Source: Thermogemmatispora carboxidivorans
GTDB lineage: Bacteria; Chloroflexota; Ktedonobacteria; Ktedonobacterales; Ktedonobacteraceae
Length of the DNA: 64,000 nt
Reading direction: 5' to 3'
NCBI RefSeq assembly: GCF_000702505.1
Contig: NZ_JNIM01000001.1
Coordinates: 2,666,001 to 2,730,000 of the forward strand
The notes below the pieces were generated by a model that was not told where the DNA came from, ran no database searches, and worked only from the letters and a program-made list of their open reading frames with translations. Position 1 is the stretch's first letter. Each line of letters opens with the position of its first letter. The position numbers were made by a program, and so were the translations under genes. Positions 44,198 to 53,427 of this stretch are shown here, one piece after another.

Positions 44198-44348
44198 GAT
44201 CGATCCAGTTGCAAGGGGATATAGTGCCCACGCCCCCACAGCTGAGACGGCTAAGCAAGGTGCAGCAGCACCACGAGGGGGCATTGTCTGGGTACCACCA
44301 GAACAGCACAACGAACGGAACGCACGAAGGGAAAGGAAGAGAAAGACC

Positions 44349-45389
44349 ATGAGTGTCAAGCGAGAGTGGCTACGCCAGCCCATCACCGCGCTCATCCTCT
44401 TGCTGGCCGTGCTGGCCAGTGCCTGCGGCGGCAGCGGCGGCCCAACGGTGAGCAATGGCAAGATTCAGCTCAAGATCATGGTTGGTGGCTTGAGCAAGCA
44501 GATTTATTTACCTAACATGTTGACCCAACGGCTCGGCTACTTTGCTCAGGAAGGTCTAGCAGTTACGCTCATTGATGAAGCCTCTGGCCAGTCCGCAGAG
44601 GACGAGGTGCTCGCCGGCCAGGTCGATGCCGGTTCCGGCTCCTATAACCACACTATTGAGTTACAAGCGGCGGGGAAGCAGATGGAGTGTGTGGTGCAGC
44701 TCGACATCGCTCCAGGTGAGGCCGAGATTGTGGCTACGCGCGAGGCCGGCCAGATCCGCTCAGTGAGCGACCTCAAGGGAAAGAATCTCGGGGTCACCGA
44801 GCTGGGTTCGGGAACGCAAACCCTGACCACTGTCCTTCTCCACAAGGTAGGCGTTGCTCCCAATCAGGTCCACTTCGTCCCCGTGGGGGCTGGAGATACC
44901 TTTATCGCCGCCCTGCAGCAGGGCAAGATCGACGCCGGCATGACGACAGAGCCGACTATCTCACGCATTATGGCCAGCGGTATCGGTAAGGTCCTGGTCG
45001 ATCTGCGCACGCCCCAGACCACGCAAGCCGCCCTCGGTGGCCCTTACCCCTTCATTTGCGTCTTCATGCGCAACGACTATGTGAATGCTCACAAGGATGT
45101 GGTGCAGAAGCTCGTCAACGCCTATGTCAAGACCCTGAAATGGATCCATAGCCATACGGCGGAGCAGATCGCCGACATGATGCCTGCCGACTACTACGCC
45201 GGCAACAAGCAGCTGTATGTGACGGCGCTGCAGAACCAGCTAGCGATTTTCAGTCCCGATGGCCTGATGCCCGCCGGTGGACCGGAGTTTGTTCTGAGCA
45301 CCGAGCAGCAGTCAAATAGCTCGGTGCAGGGGAAGCAGATCGATCTGAGTACGACCTACACCAATGAGTTCGCCAGCAAGGCCAGTTAG
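44349..45389 (+). CDS. NMT1/SsuA-like substrate-binding lipoprotein
   Basis: The 346-residue protein has a lipoprotein signal (LILLLAVLASAC, lipobox LASAC) and family motifs RLGYFAQEGLAVTLIDEASG, DLKGKNLGVTELGSGTQTLT and IDAGMTTEPTISRI. Such proteins bind nitrate, sulfonates, taurine or thiamine pyrimidines. The ligand cannot be assigned here. AAAGGAAGAG lies upstream of ATG 44349. A 63-base piece near codons 278-298 has a diverged copy at 11519-11581. Confidence 0.88.
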   Translation: MSVKREWLRQPITALILLLAVLASACGGSGGPTVSNGKIQLKIMVGGLSKQIYLPNMLTQRLGYFAQEGLAVTLIDEASGQSAEDEVLAGQVDAGSGSYNHTIELQAAGKQMECVVQLDIAPGEAEIVATREAGQIRSVSDLKGKNLGVTELGSGTQTLTTVLLHKVGVAPNQVHFVPVGAGDTFIAALQQGKIDAGMTTEPTISRIMASGIGKVLVDLRTPQTTQAALGGPYPFICVFMRNDYVNAHKDVVQKLVNAYVKTLKWIHSHTAEQIADMMPADYYAGNKQLYVTALQNQLAIFSPDGLMPAGGPEFVLSTEQQSNSSVQGKQIDLSTTYTNEFASKAS

Positions 45390-45708
45390 GGGAGAGAGCG
45401 GTCTGAGCGCTAGACGGATCAAGAGGATCGAGATAGTATAATAGGGTGATGCTGGCTCTGTCCTTGCTTCGAGAGTATCAGCAAACCGAGCAGGGCAGAG
45501 CCTCCCGAGCTGGACGGGAGCGCACCCGCTCCCTGCCGGGCAGAGTCGAGGCGCCCGGGTCCCGGTCTTTGTCCCTGGTCGGAAGACAGGCAGATAGCCG
45601 TAACACTGGGGTGCCTGGCCCCAGAGAGACGCGCCGCAAGAGCGGGCGGGACCGCGGAGCGCCTTGTGACCGAGAGAAGCCAGCCAGGTTCACTGTGGAG
45701 AAAGGCTT
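45390..45708 (+). other. Intergenic region with possible promoter for the kinase gene
   Basis: TATAAT at 45437-45442 is a consensus -10, but no good -35 is found at normal spacing. The remaining 260 bases to the kinase start hold no supported gene. Confidence 0.4.
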
Positions 45709-48483
45709 ATGCGGCCTGCGCTTCGTCGCTCCCTACTGACTCGTCTGCTCACGGTCTATCTTCTCTTCGTCATGGTTGTCCTGTTCGGCGGAGCCAGAAT
45801 CAACATGCTCGTTGAGCAGCGGCTGCGTAGCGATGTCCAGGCTGCAGATCAGGCCCTGGCCGAAGAGATCGCCCGGGAGACGAGCCTGCAGCTGCTGGGA
45901 GCCGAACAAGCGTTACAGAACCTGGGCCGGCTGGTGCTGGCTTCCCCGAACACGGCCCCGGCCAGGCTTGAACAGCTCTTCCAGGCCTGGCATGGCGCCC
46001 GGAACGATGTCGATCATGTCTACTGGCTTGACCCTTTCGGCGCAGTACTGGTGGCCTGGCCGGCTGACCACATCATTGCAGGGGCCGAATTCTCTCCTCC
46101 CACGGTCGTTGAGCAGGCGCTGAAGAGCGACCAGCCGGCCTTTGAGGTGGGCATCGTCGGATTGGCCTCCAGCAGGCTTGCCAGCCCAGGGGTCATCGTG
46201 GCCCAGGCCGTACGCTCTCAGGGCCGCCTGCGTGGACTGGTTGCCGCCAGTTTCTCGCTGGCAGAGCTGAGCCTGCCGCTGGCCAACGTGGTCCAGGCCC
46301 AGCAGCGACAAAGCAAGCATCTGATGATCGCCGTGATTGATGGCAACGGGGTCGTGGTGGCCGCATCCGAGGGCAGGCGCTTGCTTGAGACGGCCCTCGG
46401 CGAGTTGCCCGGAGCGGCCCAGGCGCTTCAGGGTCAGAGCCTCTCACGTACCGGGCCTGGACCGGACGGCCAGGACTGGCTGTTTAGTTCTGTACCGGTG
46501 CCGAAAATCGGCTGGGCGGTGGTGGTCGAGCGTCCGACGAGTGAGGCGCTGGCCGTCGTCGATCAGTTCCATCTCTGGCTCTTGCTCGTGGCTTCACTCT
46601 TTAGTCTAGGCGGCCTGCTCTTCTGGCTGCTCCTCCACTTGCGCGTTATCCGTCCCCTACAGATGCTGGCTGGTCAGCATCAGGCGCTGCCAGCCAGCAG
46701 TGAAGCCATCCCCACAGCCACGCTCCTGCTCGCGCGCCAGGACGATGAGATTGGTGAGTTGGCACGTTCGTTGATCCGCCTGGAGCGCGACGGCCTGCGC
46801 AAGCTGAGTGAGCTGCGTACCCTGCTAGAGACTTCGAGCGCCGTGGTTCGCTCTCTCGATCCTCGCGCCGTCATCGCAGAAATCATGCACGAGGTACAGC
46901 GCCTGGTCGATGTCCAGGCGGTGGCCGTGCTGCTACCCGACGAGCAAGGGATCTTGCGGGTATTGCAAAGCAGTGGTCACAGCGAGCGCTACGATCGCCA
47001 GCTCTCTCTTTCGCCTGAGCGCGTCAGTTCGGCAGCAGTGCTGGCTCTCAATAGCGGCCAGCCGGTGCAGAAGCTGCTTGATGGCAGTCAGCCCTCTTTT
47101 GCCTACGACGACGGCTTTCGCGCGGTTCTCGCCTTACCTATCATCAGCCATCACGTCGGCAGCGTCGTTTTGGTGGTCCACCGGCGTGAGCCACGCCTCT
47201 TCGAGGAGCATGAGGTCCAGTTGCTGTCAACCTTCGCCAACTATGCGACGCTCGCCTGGGAGCATGCCGTCCTCTACGAGCGCAGCGATGAGCGGCTGCG
47301 CGAGGTCGCCAGGGAGAACGAACGCCTCTATCGGCGAGCTACGGAGGAGAAACAGCGGCTGGCGGCTATCATGGAGAGTATGCAGGATGGGCTGCTCTTA
47401 TTGGGCATCGATGGCCAGATTCTCTATGCCAATCAGGCAGCCTGCGCCATTGCCGGTCTGCCACGCACGGCTCTGGAGGGGCGCGCCATTGCGGCCTTTT
47501 ATGAGGCCCTACAGGCGACTGGGGCTGAGGCCGCGGCCTGCGCGCAAGCTTTGAGCCGGACGGAGCCAGCCACGTTTCTGATTGAGAACGGCGAGGGAAC
47601 GCAGGCCCGCGCCCTCCAGATGCGGCTCTTCGCTGTGCAGAGCGAGAGCGGTAAGACCATTGGGCGCGGCTTGCTGGTACGCGACGTCACCCGCGAGCGA
47701 GAGCTGGATGAGTTTAAGACGACGCTGCTGGCCGCGGTCGGCCACGAAGTGCGCACGCCTCTGGCAGCCATCAAGGGCTACGCTTCGACTTTGCTGCAGC
47801 AAGACGTGGTCTGGCCTCCAGAGGAGCAGCAGCAGTTTTTGCAAACTATCATGCAAGAGGCCGATCGCCTGACGCAGCTGGTGCGCAATCTGCTTGACCT
47901 CTCACGGCAAGAGGCCGGCCTGCTGCAACTCAGGCGCGTCCCTGTCGATCCGCGCGCGCTGGTGCGGTCGGTCGGCGAGCGCATCAAGCCGGGAGCGGCG
48001 ACGCTAGCGGTGGAGATCCCGCCAGGGCTGCCCCCGGCCCTGGTGGATCGCGGGCGGATCGAAGTAGTTCTGCACAATTTGATCAGCAATGCCTTGCTCT
48101 ATGGGGCGCACCAGGTGCGGGTCAGGGCCTGGCTCTCTACGGATGAGGTGGGGACCCTGACCTTTGCTGTGCTCGATGATGGACCAGGTATTGCCTCCGA
48201 GGAGCTGCCACATATCTTTGAACGCTTCTATCGGGCCCCACGCGGACGCCGCCAGCATGCCGGCGGGACAGGGTTGGGCCTGGCAATTTGCAAAGCCTTC
48301 GTGGAGGCACATGGGGGACGCATCTGGGCGCAGAGCGGCCCAGAAGGCACAGTGATGTGTTTTTCGTTGCCTTGCGCCTCGCAGTCGGCACTGACGGCGC
48401 TTCATGAGGCAGTCGACGAAGAAGAAGGAGATTCCAGCGATGGTCACAGGAATAGGGAAGGCCAGACGCATCTTGCTCGCTGA
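45709..48483 (+). CDS. Multi-domain sensor histidine kinase (Cache-HAMP-GAF-PAS-HisKA)
   Basis: This 924-residue kinase has TM1 (LLTVYLLFVMVVLFGGARIN), an outer Cache-type sensor domain to about residue 285, TM2 (FHLWLLLVASLFSLGGLLFW), a HAMP segment (VIRPLQMLAGQHQALP), a GAF domain (about 375-525), a PAS domain (MESMQDGLLLLGIDGQILYA), a HisKA block with His-679 (AAVGHEVRTPLAAIKGY) and an HATPase (LVRNLLDLSRQEAGLLQLRR, DDGPGIASEELPHIFERFYR, TGLGLAICK). It follows the NitT/TauT importer and may sense related compounds. The regulator gene begins 44 bases inside its end. Confidence 0.93.
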   Translation: MRPALRRSLLTRLLTVYLLFVMVVLFGGARINMLVEQRLRSDVQAADQALAEEIARETSLQLLGAEQALQNLGRLVLASPNTAPARLEQLFQAWHGARNDVDHVYWLDPFGAVLVAWPADHIIAGAEFSPPTVVEQALKSDQPAFEVGIVGLASSRLASPGVIVAQAVRSQGRLRGLVAASFSLAELSLPLANVVQAQQRQSKHLMIAVIDGNGVVVAASEGRRLLETALGELPGAAQALQGQSLSRTGPGPDGQDWLFSSVPVPKIGWAVVVERPTSEALAVVDQFHLWLLLVASLFSLGGLLFWLLLHLRVIRPLQMLAGQHQALPASSEAIPTATLLLARQDDEIGELARSLIRLERDGLRKLSELRTLLETSSAVVRSLDPRAVIAEIMHEVQRLVDVQAVAVLLPDEQGILRVLQSSGHSERYDRQLSLSPERVSSAAVLALNSGQPVQKLLDGSQPSFAYDDGFRAVLALPIISHHVGSVVLVVHRREPRLFEEHEVQLLSTFANYATLAWEHAVLYERSDERLREVARENERLYRRATEEKQRLAAIMESMQDGLLLLGIDGQILYANQAACAIAGLPRTALEGRAIAAFYEALQATGAEAAACAQALSRTEPATFLIENGEGTQARALQMRLFAVQSESGKTIGRGLLVRDVTRERELDEFKTTLLAAVGHEVRTPLAAIKGYASTLLQQDVVWPPEEQQQFLQTIMQEADRLTQLVRNLLDLSRQEAGLLQLRRVPVDPRALVRSVGERIKPGAATLAVEIPPGLPPALVDRGRIEVVLHNLISNALLYGAHQVRVRAWLSTDEVGTLTFAVLDDGPGIASEELPHIFERFYRAPRGRRQHAGGTGLGLAICKAFVEAHGGRIWAQSGPEGTVMCFSLPCASQSALTALHEAVDEEEGDSSDGHRNREGQTHLAR

Positions 48484-49171
48484 GGATGAGCTGGCGCTGC
48501 GCGACTTCGTGAGTCGCAATCTGCGCGTACGCGGTTTCGAAGTGCTGGAGGCCAGTACTGGCCTGGAAGCGCTGGCACTTTTCGAGCGGGAGCGACCGCA
48601 CCTGTTGATTCTTGATCTGATGATGCCCCGGATGGACGGGTTAGAGGTCTGCCAGCGCGTGCGCGAGCAGTCGACAGTTCCCATTATCGTGCTGACGGCC
48701 CTCGACGCCGAACGGGACAAGGTGACCGCACTGGATTTGGGAGCCGACGACTATTTGACGAAGCCCTTCGGAGTAGAGGAGCTGCTAGCACGAGTGCGGG
48801 CCGCGTTGCGACGCGCCCAGTGGGAGAGCGAGACAGCGACACAGGCAACGCTAAGGGCGCGACGCTTCGGAGAGATCGAGGTGGATCTGGCCAAGCGCAT
48901 CGTCCGCCGCGGCGGCGAGGAGGTCCGCCTCTCTCCAACAGAGTTTGCTCTGCTGGAGCAGCTGATCACCCAGGCTGGCAAGGTATTGACTCATCGCTGG
49001 CTGCTTCAACGGGTCTGGGGACCAGAGTATGGCGGTGAGGTGGAGTATCTGCGCGTCTATCTCAATCGCCTGCGCCAGAAACTTGAGCCTGACCCCGCTC
49101 ACCCACGCTACTTTCTGACCGAACCAGGGGTAGGCTATCGCTTTGTGGCTCCCGGCCCTGATGTGGAATAG
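48440..49171 (+). CDS. OmpR/PhoB-family response regulator
   Basis: The 243-residue protein has a receiver domain (ILLAEDELALRDFV, Asp-59 in LLILDLMMPRMDG, the Thr in PIIVLTALDAE, Lys in YLTKPFGVEE) and a winged-helix DNA-binding domain (LSPTEFALLEQLITQAGKVL, VEYLRVYLNRLRQKLEPDP, FLTEPGVGYRF). AAGGAGA lies before ATG 48440, and the gene overlaps the kinase gene by 44 bases. It is the partner of that kinase. Confidence 0.93.
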   Translation: MVTGIGKARRILLAEDELALRDFVSRNLRVRGFEVLEASTGLEALALFERERPHLLILDLMMPRMDGLEVCQRVREQSTVPIIVLTALDAERDKVTALDLGADDYLTKPFGVEELLARVRAALRRAQWESETATQATLRARRFGEIEVDLAKRIVRRGGEEVRLSPTEFALLEQLITQAGKVLTHRWLLQRVWGPEYGGEVEYLRVYLNRLRQKLEPDPAHPRYFLTEPGVGYRFVAPGPDVE

Positions 49172-49264
49172 GCTGACAGAGACCGCTCCCTCTATCGCTC
49201 CTCCACCTCCCCCACGTATGGCCAAGCCCACAATGCATAGAGAAGCACAGCACTGACCGGCCCT

Positions 49265-49291
49265 GTGCAGGTGCTCTATCGGCACCTGCAC
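49265..49291. terminator. Terminator between the response regulator and ptsI
   Basis: GTGCAGGTGC (49265-49274) and GCACCTGCAC (49282-49291) form a perfect 10-base stem with a 7-base loop. A pyrimidine-rich tail follows, leading to a run of Ts at about 49320-49330. It lies between convergent genes. Confidence 0.75.
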
Positions 49292-49328
49292 GTCCTACGG
49301 CTCTCGCTTTCTTTCCCTTCTTCTTTTT

Positions 49329-51056
49329 TTAAGAAGCAGCTTCATCTGGAGAGCAGGTATGCAGATATGAGCGGACCTCTGCCGCTGTGCGCAGGTGGAG
49401 AGCTTCCCTGGTTACCTGCTGAGCTTCCTGGAGGGTCCAGCGACGGATCGCCTCTTTACAACGTGGAACAGCCCGGGGCACCATGCTGAGCTCATCGATC
49501 CCTAGACCCAGTAAGAGGGGCAGCGCCAGCGGCTCGCTCGCCAGTTCCCCGCAGATCTCTACGCGGCGCTGGCAACGGTGGGCCGCCTCGACGGTCAGCT
49601 GGAGCAGACGCAGGACGGCGGGATGAAAAGGATCGGCCAGGGAGGCCGTGCTCTCATTGGTGCGATCGGCAGCCAGAACATACTGGGTGAGATCGTTGGT
49701 GCCCAGGCTGAAGAAGTCAACGACTTCGGCCAGGACGTCGACCAGCAGGGCGGCAGCTGGCACCTCGATCATGATGCCAAGCTCGACGCGCTCAGCCAGC
49801 TCCTGCCCTTGCTGACGTAGCTCCTGCTCTACTTCCTGCACGAGGCGACGCAGGGCTTCGACCTCCTCATAGCTGCTGACCATTGGGAACAGAATGCGCA
49901 GCTCCCGCCCCGCGCCCGCGCGGAGCAAGGCCCGCAGCTGGGTGCGCAAGAGCGGCGGGCGCTGCAAGCCCAGGCGCACCCCCCGCAGGCCCAAAAACGG
50001 GTTGGACTCGCGTGGCAGGGAGAGATAGGGCACCGGCTTGTCCCCTCCAATGTCAAAGGTACGGAAGACGACAGGCGCCGGCTGGACCGCCTCGATGAGA
50101 GCGCGATAGATCTCTCGCTGCTCCTCCTCGCTGGGCGCCTGGCGGCGCTCGAGAAACAGAAATTCAGTGCGTAGGAGACCAATTCCCTCGGCTCCACAGG
50201 TCCGCACAGCGGCCACCTCTTCCGGGGTCTGGACATTGGCTCGCACGGGGTAGCATCGACCATCTCTGGTGCAGGCCGGCTGCTGCCTGTCTTCCTCCGC
50301 CTGCCTGGCCCGCCTCTGGAGCCGTTGGGCCTGCCGACGATAGCGAGCCAGGGCCTCAGCCTCTGGCTCAGCAATGACAAGACCCCGTTCTCCATCTACG
50401 ATCACAGCCTGCCCAGAGCGCACCCCCGCTAGCTCTTCTCCTAAGCCAACTACCGCCGGTACTCCCAAGGCCCGGGCCAGAATGGCCACATGAGAGGTCG
50501 GCCCTCCCTGGGCCGTGCAGAAAGCCAGCACCTGCTCCCGCGGACAGCGCACGATCGCCGAAGGGGTCAGCTCGTGCGCAACGATAACCGCCGGCTCGCT
50601 CAGCTGCCAGCTCTCTTCAGCCTGCCCCGTCAGGTGACGGAGGACCCGCTGCGCCACATCCTCTAGATCAAGGACCCGGGCCTGTAAATATTCGTTCTGG
50701 ACCGCTTGCAGTTGGTGAATATAGTGTTGAAATCCCGCCTGCCAGGCAGAGGCGGCACTCTGCTGCTGGCGGATGCGTCCCTGTACCTGCTGCAGCAATT
50801 CGGGATCTTGGAGAAACAGCTCGTGCGCGGAGAAGATGGCCGCCTCCTTGGGACCAACGGCCCTGCCAGCCTCCTCGGCCAGAAGCCGGATTTCCTGGCG
50901 AGCCGCTGCCAGAGCCGCTTCGAGACGCGCCAGCTCCGTCGCCACATCCTGGCCCGCTTCCACCTCGACTGTGATGAGGAGCGGCTCATAGCGGTAGACC
51001 GGACCGATGGCAATCCCCGGAGAGGCTGCTATGCCACGGATTCGTCTCTCACTCAT
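49329..51056 (-). CDS. ptsI: PTS enzyme I (phosphoenolpyruvate-protein phosphotransferase)
   Basis: The 575-residue protein transfers phosphate from phosphoenolpyruvate to HPr. The N-terminal domain begins IRGIAASPGIAIGPVYRY. The active-site His-189 is in GGPTSHVAILARALGVPAVV. The PEP-binding domain shows EGIGLLRTEFLFLERRQAPS, FRTFDIGGDKPVPYL, RGVRLGL, NPFLGLRG and the catalytic Cys in VEICGELASEP. Its ATG lies inside the end of the HPr gene (8-base overlap). The full set of conserved residues suggests an active enzyme. Confidence 0.96.
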   Translation of the reverse strand: MSERRIRGIAASPGIAIGPVYRYEPLLITVEVEAGQDVATELARLEAALAAARQEIRLLAEEAGRAVGPKEAAIFSAHELFLQDPELLQQVQGRIRQQQSAASAWQAGFQHYIHQLQAVQNEYLQARVLDLEDVAQRVLRHLTGQAEESWQLSEPAVIVAHELTPSAIVRCPREQVLAFCTAQGGPTSHVAILARALGVPAVVGLGEELAGVRSGQAVIVDGERGLVIAEPEAEALARYRRQAQRLQRRARQAEEDRQQPACTRDGRCYPVRANVQTPEEVAAVRTCGAEGIGLLRTEFLFLERRQAPSEEEQREIYRALIEAVQPAPVVFRTFDIGGDKPVPYLSLPRESNPFLGLRGVRLGLQRPPLLRTQLRALLRAGAGRELRILFPMVSSYEEVEALRRLVQEVEQELRQQGQELAERVELGIMIEVPAAALLVDVLAEVVDFFSLGTNDLTQYVLAADRTNESTASLADPFHPAVLRLLQLTVEAAHRCQRRVEICGELASEPLALPLLLGLGIDELSMVPRAVPRCKEAIRRWTLQEAQQVTREALHLRTAAEVRSYLHTCSPDEAAS

Positions 51057-51363
51057 TGCTCACTTGCTCCTGCTGCTCAGCCTCCTCGGCCTCGCCGAAA
51101 TTGTCGGCGATGAGCCGGGCGATGGTCTCTACGGCCTCGTCTTCGTCTTCTCCGTCGGCAGCGATGCGCAGCCGATCATTGCGCTGAATGCCGATCGACA
51201 AAACTGTCAGCGGGCTTTTGGCGTTTACCGGCTTACTGCCTTGCGTCAGGTTTTCGATGGTGATCGTCGACGAGAAGGCCGCCGCTGTTTTGGCCAGCAG
51301 CGTGGCCGGACGGGCATGCAGGCCGTCACGGTAGGCAACAACCACTTCTGTTGATGCAGCCAA
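51049..51363 (-). CDS. ptsH: PTS phosphocarrier protein HPr
   Basis: The 104-residue protein has the phospho-accepting His-16 in DGLHARPATLLAKTAAAF and the Ser region VNAKSPLTVLSIGI, where HPr kinase would act in Firmicutes. A C-terminal acidic extension (FGEAEEAEQQEQVSNE) is longer than in the usual 85-90-residue HPr. It accepts phosphate from enzyme I and gives it to the EIIA proteins encoded in the same region. Confidence 0.93.
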   Translation of the reverse strand: MAASTEVVVAYRDGLHARPATLLAKTAAAFSSTITIENLTQGSKPVNAKSPLTVLSIGIQRNDRLRIAADGEDEDEAVETIARLIADNFGEAEEAEQQEQVSNE

Positions 51364-51421
51364 ACCTATCCCCTTTCCTGCTCAGCCGGGCTGATCTGGG
51401 CCATAATACGGGTACGAGCCG

Positions 51422-51823
51422 CTAGCCACGATCAGCCAGACGCTGGGTAAGATTAATCACGCCCTCTTTCGCGGCCTGAATGGCGAGAGGCGTGAGATCG
51501 CGCAAGCTCATATATTCTCGTTGCACAAGAATTTCAAGCAGCATTGGGAGATTGACGCCGCAGATGACTTGAGTTCCCTGCAGCGCCAACTGCAGAGAGG
51601 CACTGGCAGGATTGCCGCCCAGGATATCGATAAGGATCAGCACCCCGCCATCGCTCATCACCTCGCGAACCGCGGCTTCGACCTCCCGTTTGAGCTGCTC
51701 AAGCGAGCCACCAGTGGGCATACCGATGGCGACAAAGCGCTCCTGGGGGCCAGCGATCATCTCGACCGCGTCCTTCAAACCGGCGGCTAACGAGCCATGT
51801 GAAACAAGGACAACACCGATCAC
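51422..51823 (-). CDS. PTS EIIA, mannose family (DhaM/ManX-like)
   Basis: The 133-residue single-domain protein has the phospho-accepting His-9 in VVLVSHGSLAAGL, then AVEMIAGPQERFVAIGMPTG, GVLILIDILGGNPASASL and NLPMLLEILVQRE. It lacks an attached EIIB domain, and no mannose-type EIIB/C/D or dihydroxyacetone-kinase genes are nearby. It may have a regulatory role or phosphorylate a protein encoded elsewhere. It is the second gene of the minus-strand operon after the MerR regulator. Confidence 0.88.
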   Translation of the reverse strand: MIGVVLVSHGSLAAGLKDAVEMIAGPQERFVAIGMPTGGSLEQLKREVEAAVREVMSDGGVLILIDILGGNPASASLQLALQGTQVICGVNLPMLLEILVQREYMSLRDLTPLAIQAAKEGVINLTQRLADRG

Positions 51824-51985
51824 GCAGCCCTTCCTCTCTCAAGGCTGCCCAGAGGCACAGCCTCTGAAGCCACGTCAAGCACATAGTCAGTATGGTCACC
51901 ACGCTTATGCTCTTGGTCAGCGTCCAGAGCGAGGAGAGGAGAATAGGCCTGCCCTTCCCTCTCCTGCCCTGAGCCTCCCTTTTCT

Positions 51986-52909
51986 TCACCTTCGCCAGGT
52001 GGTGCGTGTCGACAGGGCCAGGCTCTCTGCCCCTGCCGGGCGTCTACCACTATGGAAGAAGAGGCGACCGGTTCCCCCTTCTTTGCGCTCGACCGGGAGC
52101 TGGACCTCGGTCAGGCAGCCTTCCGGTTCGTCCTCACCCTGGTCGTGCAGGAGCAGATGACGGTAGGGGCCGGCGACGGTGTAGCCGTGGGCCTCGATCC
52201 AGATGGCCAGCGACTGATAGACCTCGCTCAGGCCGTAAGGGCCTCCCCGATAGAGCAAGGTGGCAGCAGTCACCGCGGGCAGTTCTCGAATAGTGATGTG
52301 GCCGCCGCTGCGTTCGACGATATTGCCGAGTGACGACCCTTCCACCGGAATGGCGACCTCTACGATGCTTCCCTCGCCTTCTCCGCCGTTGGCATCCAGC
52401 GTTAATAGCAGGATGTGCTCACCCGGCCTGACTCCGCTGTCCTTTAAAAATCGCAGCATCTGCCTGGCAAAGCGCAGTTGGAGTGCGACGCTGGGGGCTG
52501 TGGTGCGACTGGCGGCCACGAGCTGCGGCTTGAGGCGTTTCAGGACAACCTCATAGCTGCTCTGCTGATCATCGAGCCTCAGCTGCTTGAGACGGGCCTC
52601 GATACGTGCCTGACGCTCCTGTTCGATGAGAATCTGCTGCTGAACTTCGACGAGCCGCTGCTGGAGCACGGCACGGAGCTGCTCAGGGGTCACCTGCTCA
52701 TCCAGCAATTGGACAATCTGGGCAAGCTCAAAGCCCATCTCCTTGAGATCGAGGATGCGGTGAAGGCGCGTGAGCTGTTCAACGGCATAGTAGCGGTATC
52801 CCGTGAGGGTATCAACCTGCACCGGCTTGAGCAATCCGATCTCGTCGTAGTAGCGCAGGGTCCGCATAGAGACCTGCCCGAGCCTGGCAAAATCGCTGAT
52901 CTTGAGCAC
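51986..52909 (-). CDS. MerR-family regulator with GyrI-like effector domain
   Basis: The product begins at GTG 52909 (AGGAGGGG upstream): LKISDFARLGQVSMRTLRYY, then DEIGLLKPVQVD, the MerR winged helix with the RYY motif. A long coiled coil follows (LRAVLQQRLVEVQQQILIEQ, ERQARIEARLKQL). The C-terminal GyrI-like domain (VAIPVEGSSLGNIVERSGG, IWIEAHGYTVAGPYRHLLLH) would bind a small ligand, as in BmrR. It heads the minus-strand PTS operon, and both PTS promoters have the 19-base spacer that MerR proteins act on. Confidence 0.92.
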   Translation of the reverse strand: MLKISDFARLGQVSMRTLRYYDEIGLLKPVQVDTLTGYRYYAVEQLTRLHRILDLKEMGFELAQIVQLLDEQVTPEQLRAVLQQRLVEVQQQILIEQERQARIEARLKQLRLDDQQSSYEVVLKRLKPQLVAASRTTAPSVALQLRFARQMLRFLKDSGVRPGEHILLLTLDANGGEGEGSIVEVAIPVEGSSLGNIVERSGGHITIRELPAVTAATLLYRGGPYGLSEVYQSLAIWIEAHGYTVAGPYRHLLLHDQGEDEPEGCLTEVQLPVERKEGGTGRLFFHSGRRPAGAESLALSTRTTWRR

Positions 52910-52992
52910 CAGCTTGCTCCCCTCCTTCCTCGTCTCTGAGGAGGCGCACTGGCCTGGCATCCATAGAGAGAACAGGCGCTTCTCCTCCCTCT

Positions 52993-53158
52993 AGGATAAA
53001 CCTTGCCGCGACGTGAAAGTCAAGGTAAGGGCAGAGCTGCGTCGGCGCTAGCTCCCCACCCTCGGCGCTGACGACCAACCCCGGGTCAGTAGCAGCAATG
53101 CGAAGGGGAAAGAGCCAGGGCAACCGCTTGACTTTCACACGACGGCAAAGTTTATCCT
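52993..53158. promoter_or_regulatory. Two divergent MerR-type promoters with 19-base spacers
   Basis: On the minus strand TTGACT (complement of 53018-53023) and TATCCT (complement of 52993-52998) are 19 bases apart and lead to the MerR gene. On the plus strand TTGACT (53128-53133) and TATCCT (53153-53158) are also 19 bases apart and lead to the EIIA-B-C genes. The spacers are alike (TTCACGTCGCGGCAAGGTT and TTCACACGACGGCAAAGTT) and contain the dyad ACTTT...AAAGT. The two promoters form a 35-base inverted repeat. The lengthened spacer is the hallmark of MerR-activated promoters. Confidence 0.9.
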
Positions 53159-53427
53159 AGTAGCAAGCAGGCTCTTCCGTCCAGCCGGGTGCAGTGCCTG
53201 GCATAGCCACGGCAGCTTCGCCGGCCCAGCCAGGTCCCAGCCCTGACGAGGCGCCCACCTGGTACCTGGCGCGCAGAGCTGAGGCCAGGCGCAGGCGCCG
53301 GACCATTCGGAGGAGCAGCGCAAGACTAGCTGAACACGTGTGAGGGAGCGGGGCGAGAGCCACGACTGATCAGCGCTGCGGTAGCGCGCCGCCTCGCCCG
53401 CTTCTCGAGCGTGGAGAGAGATCCGCT

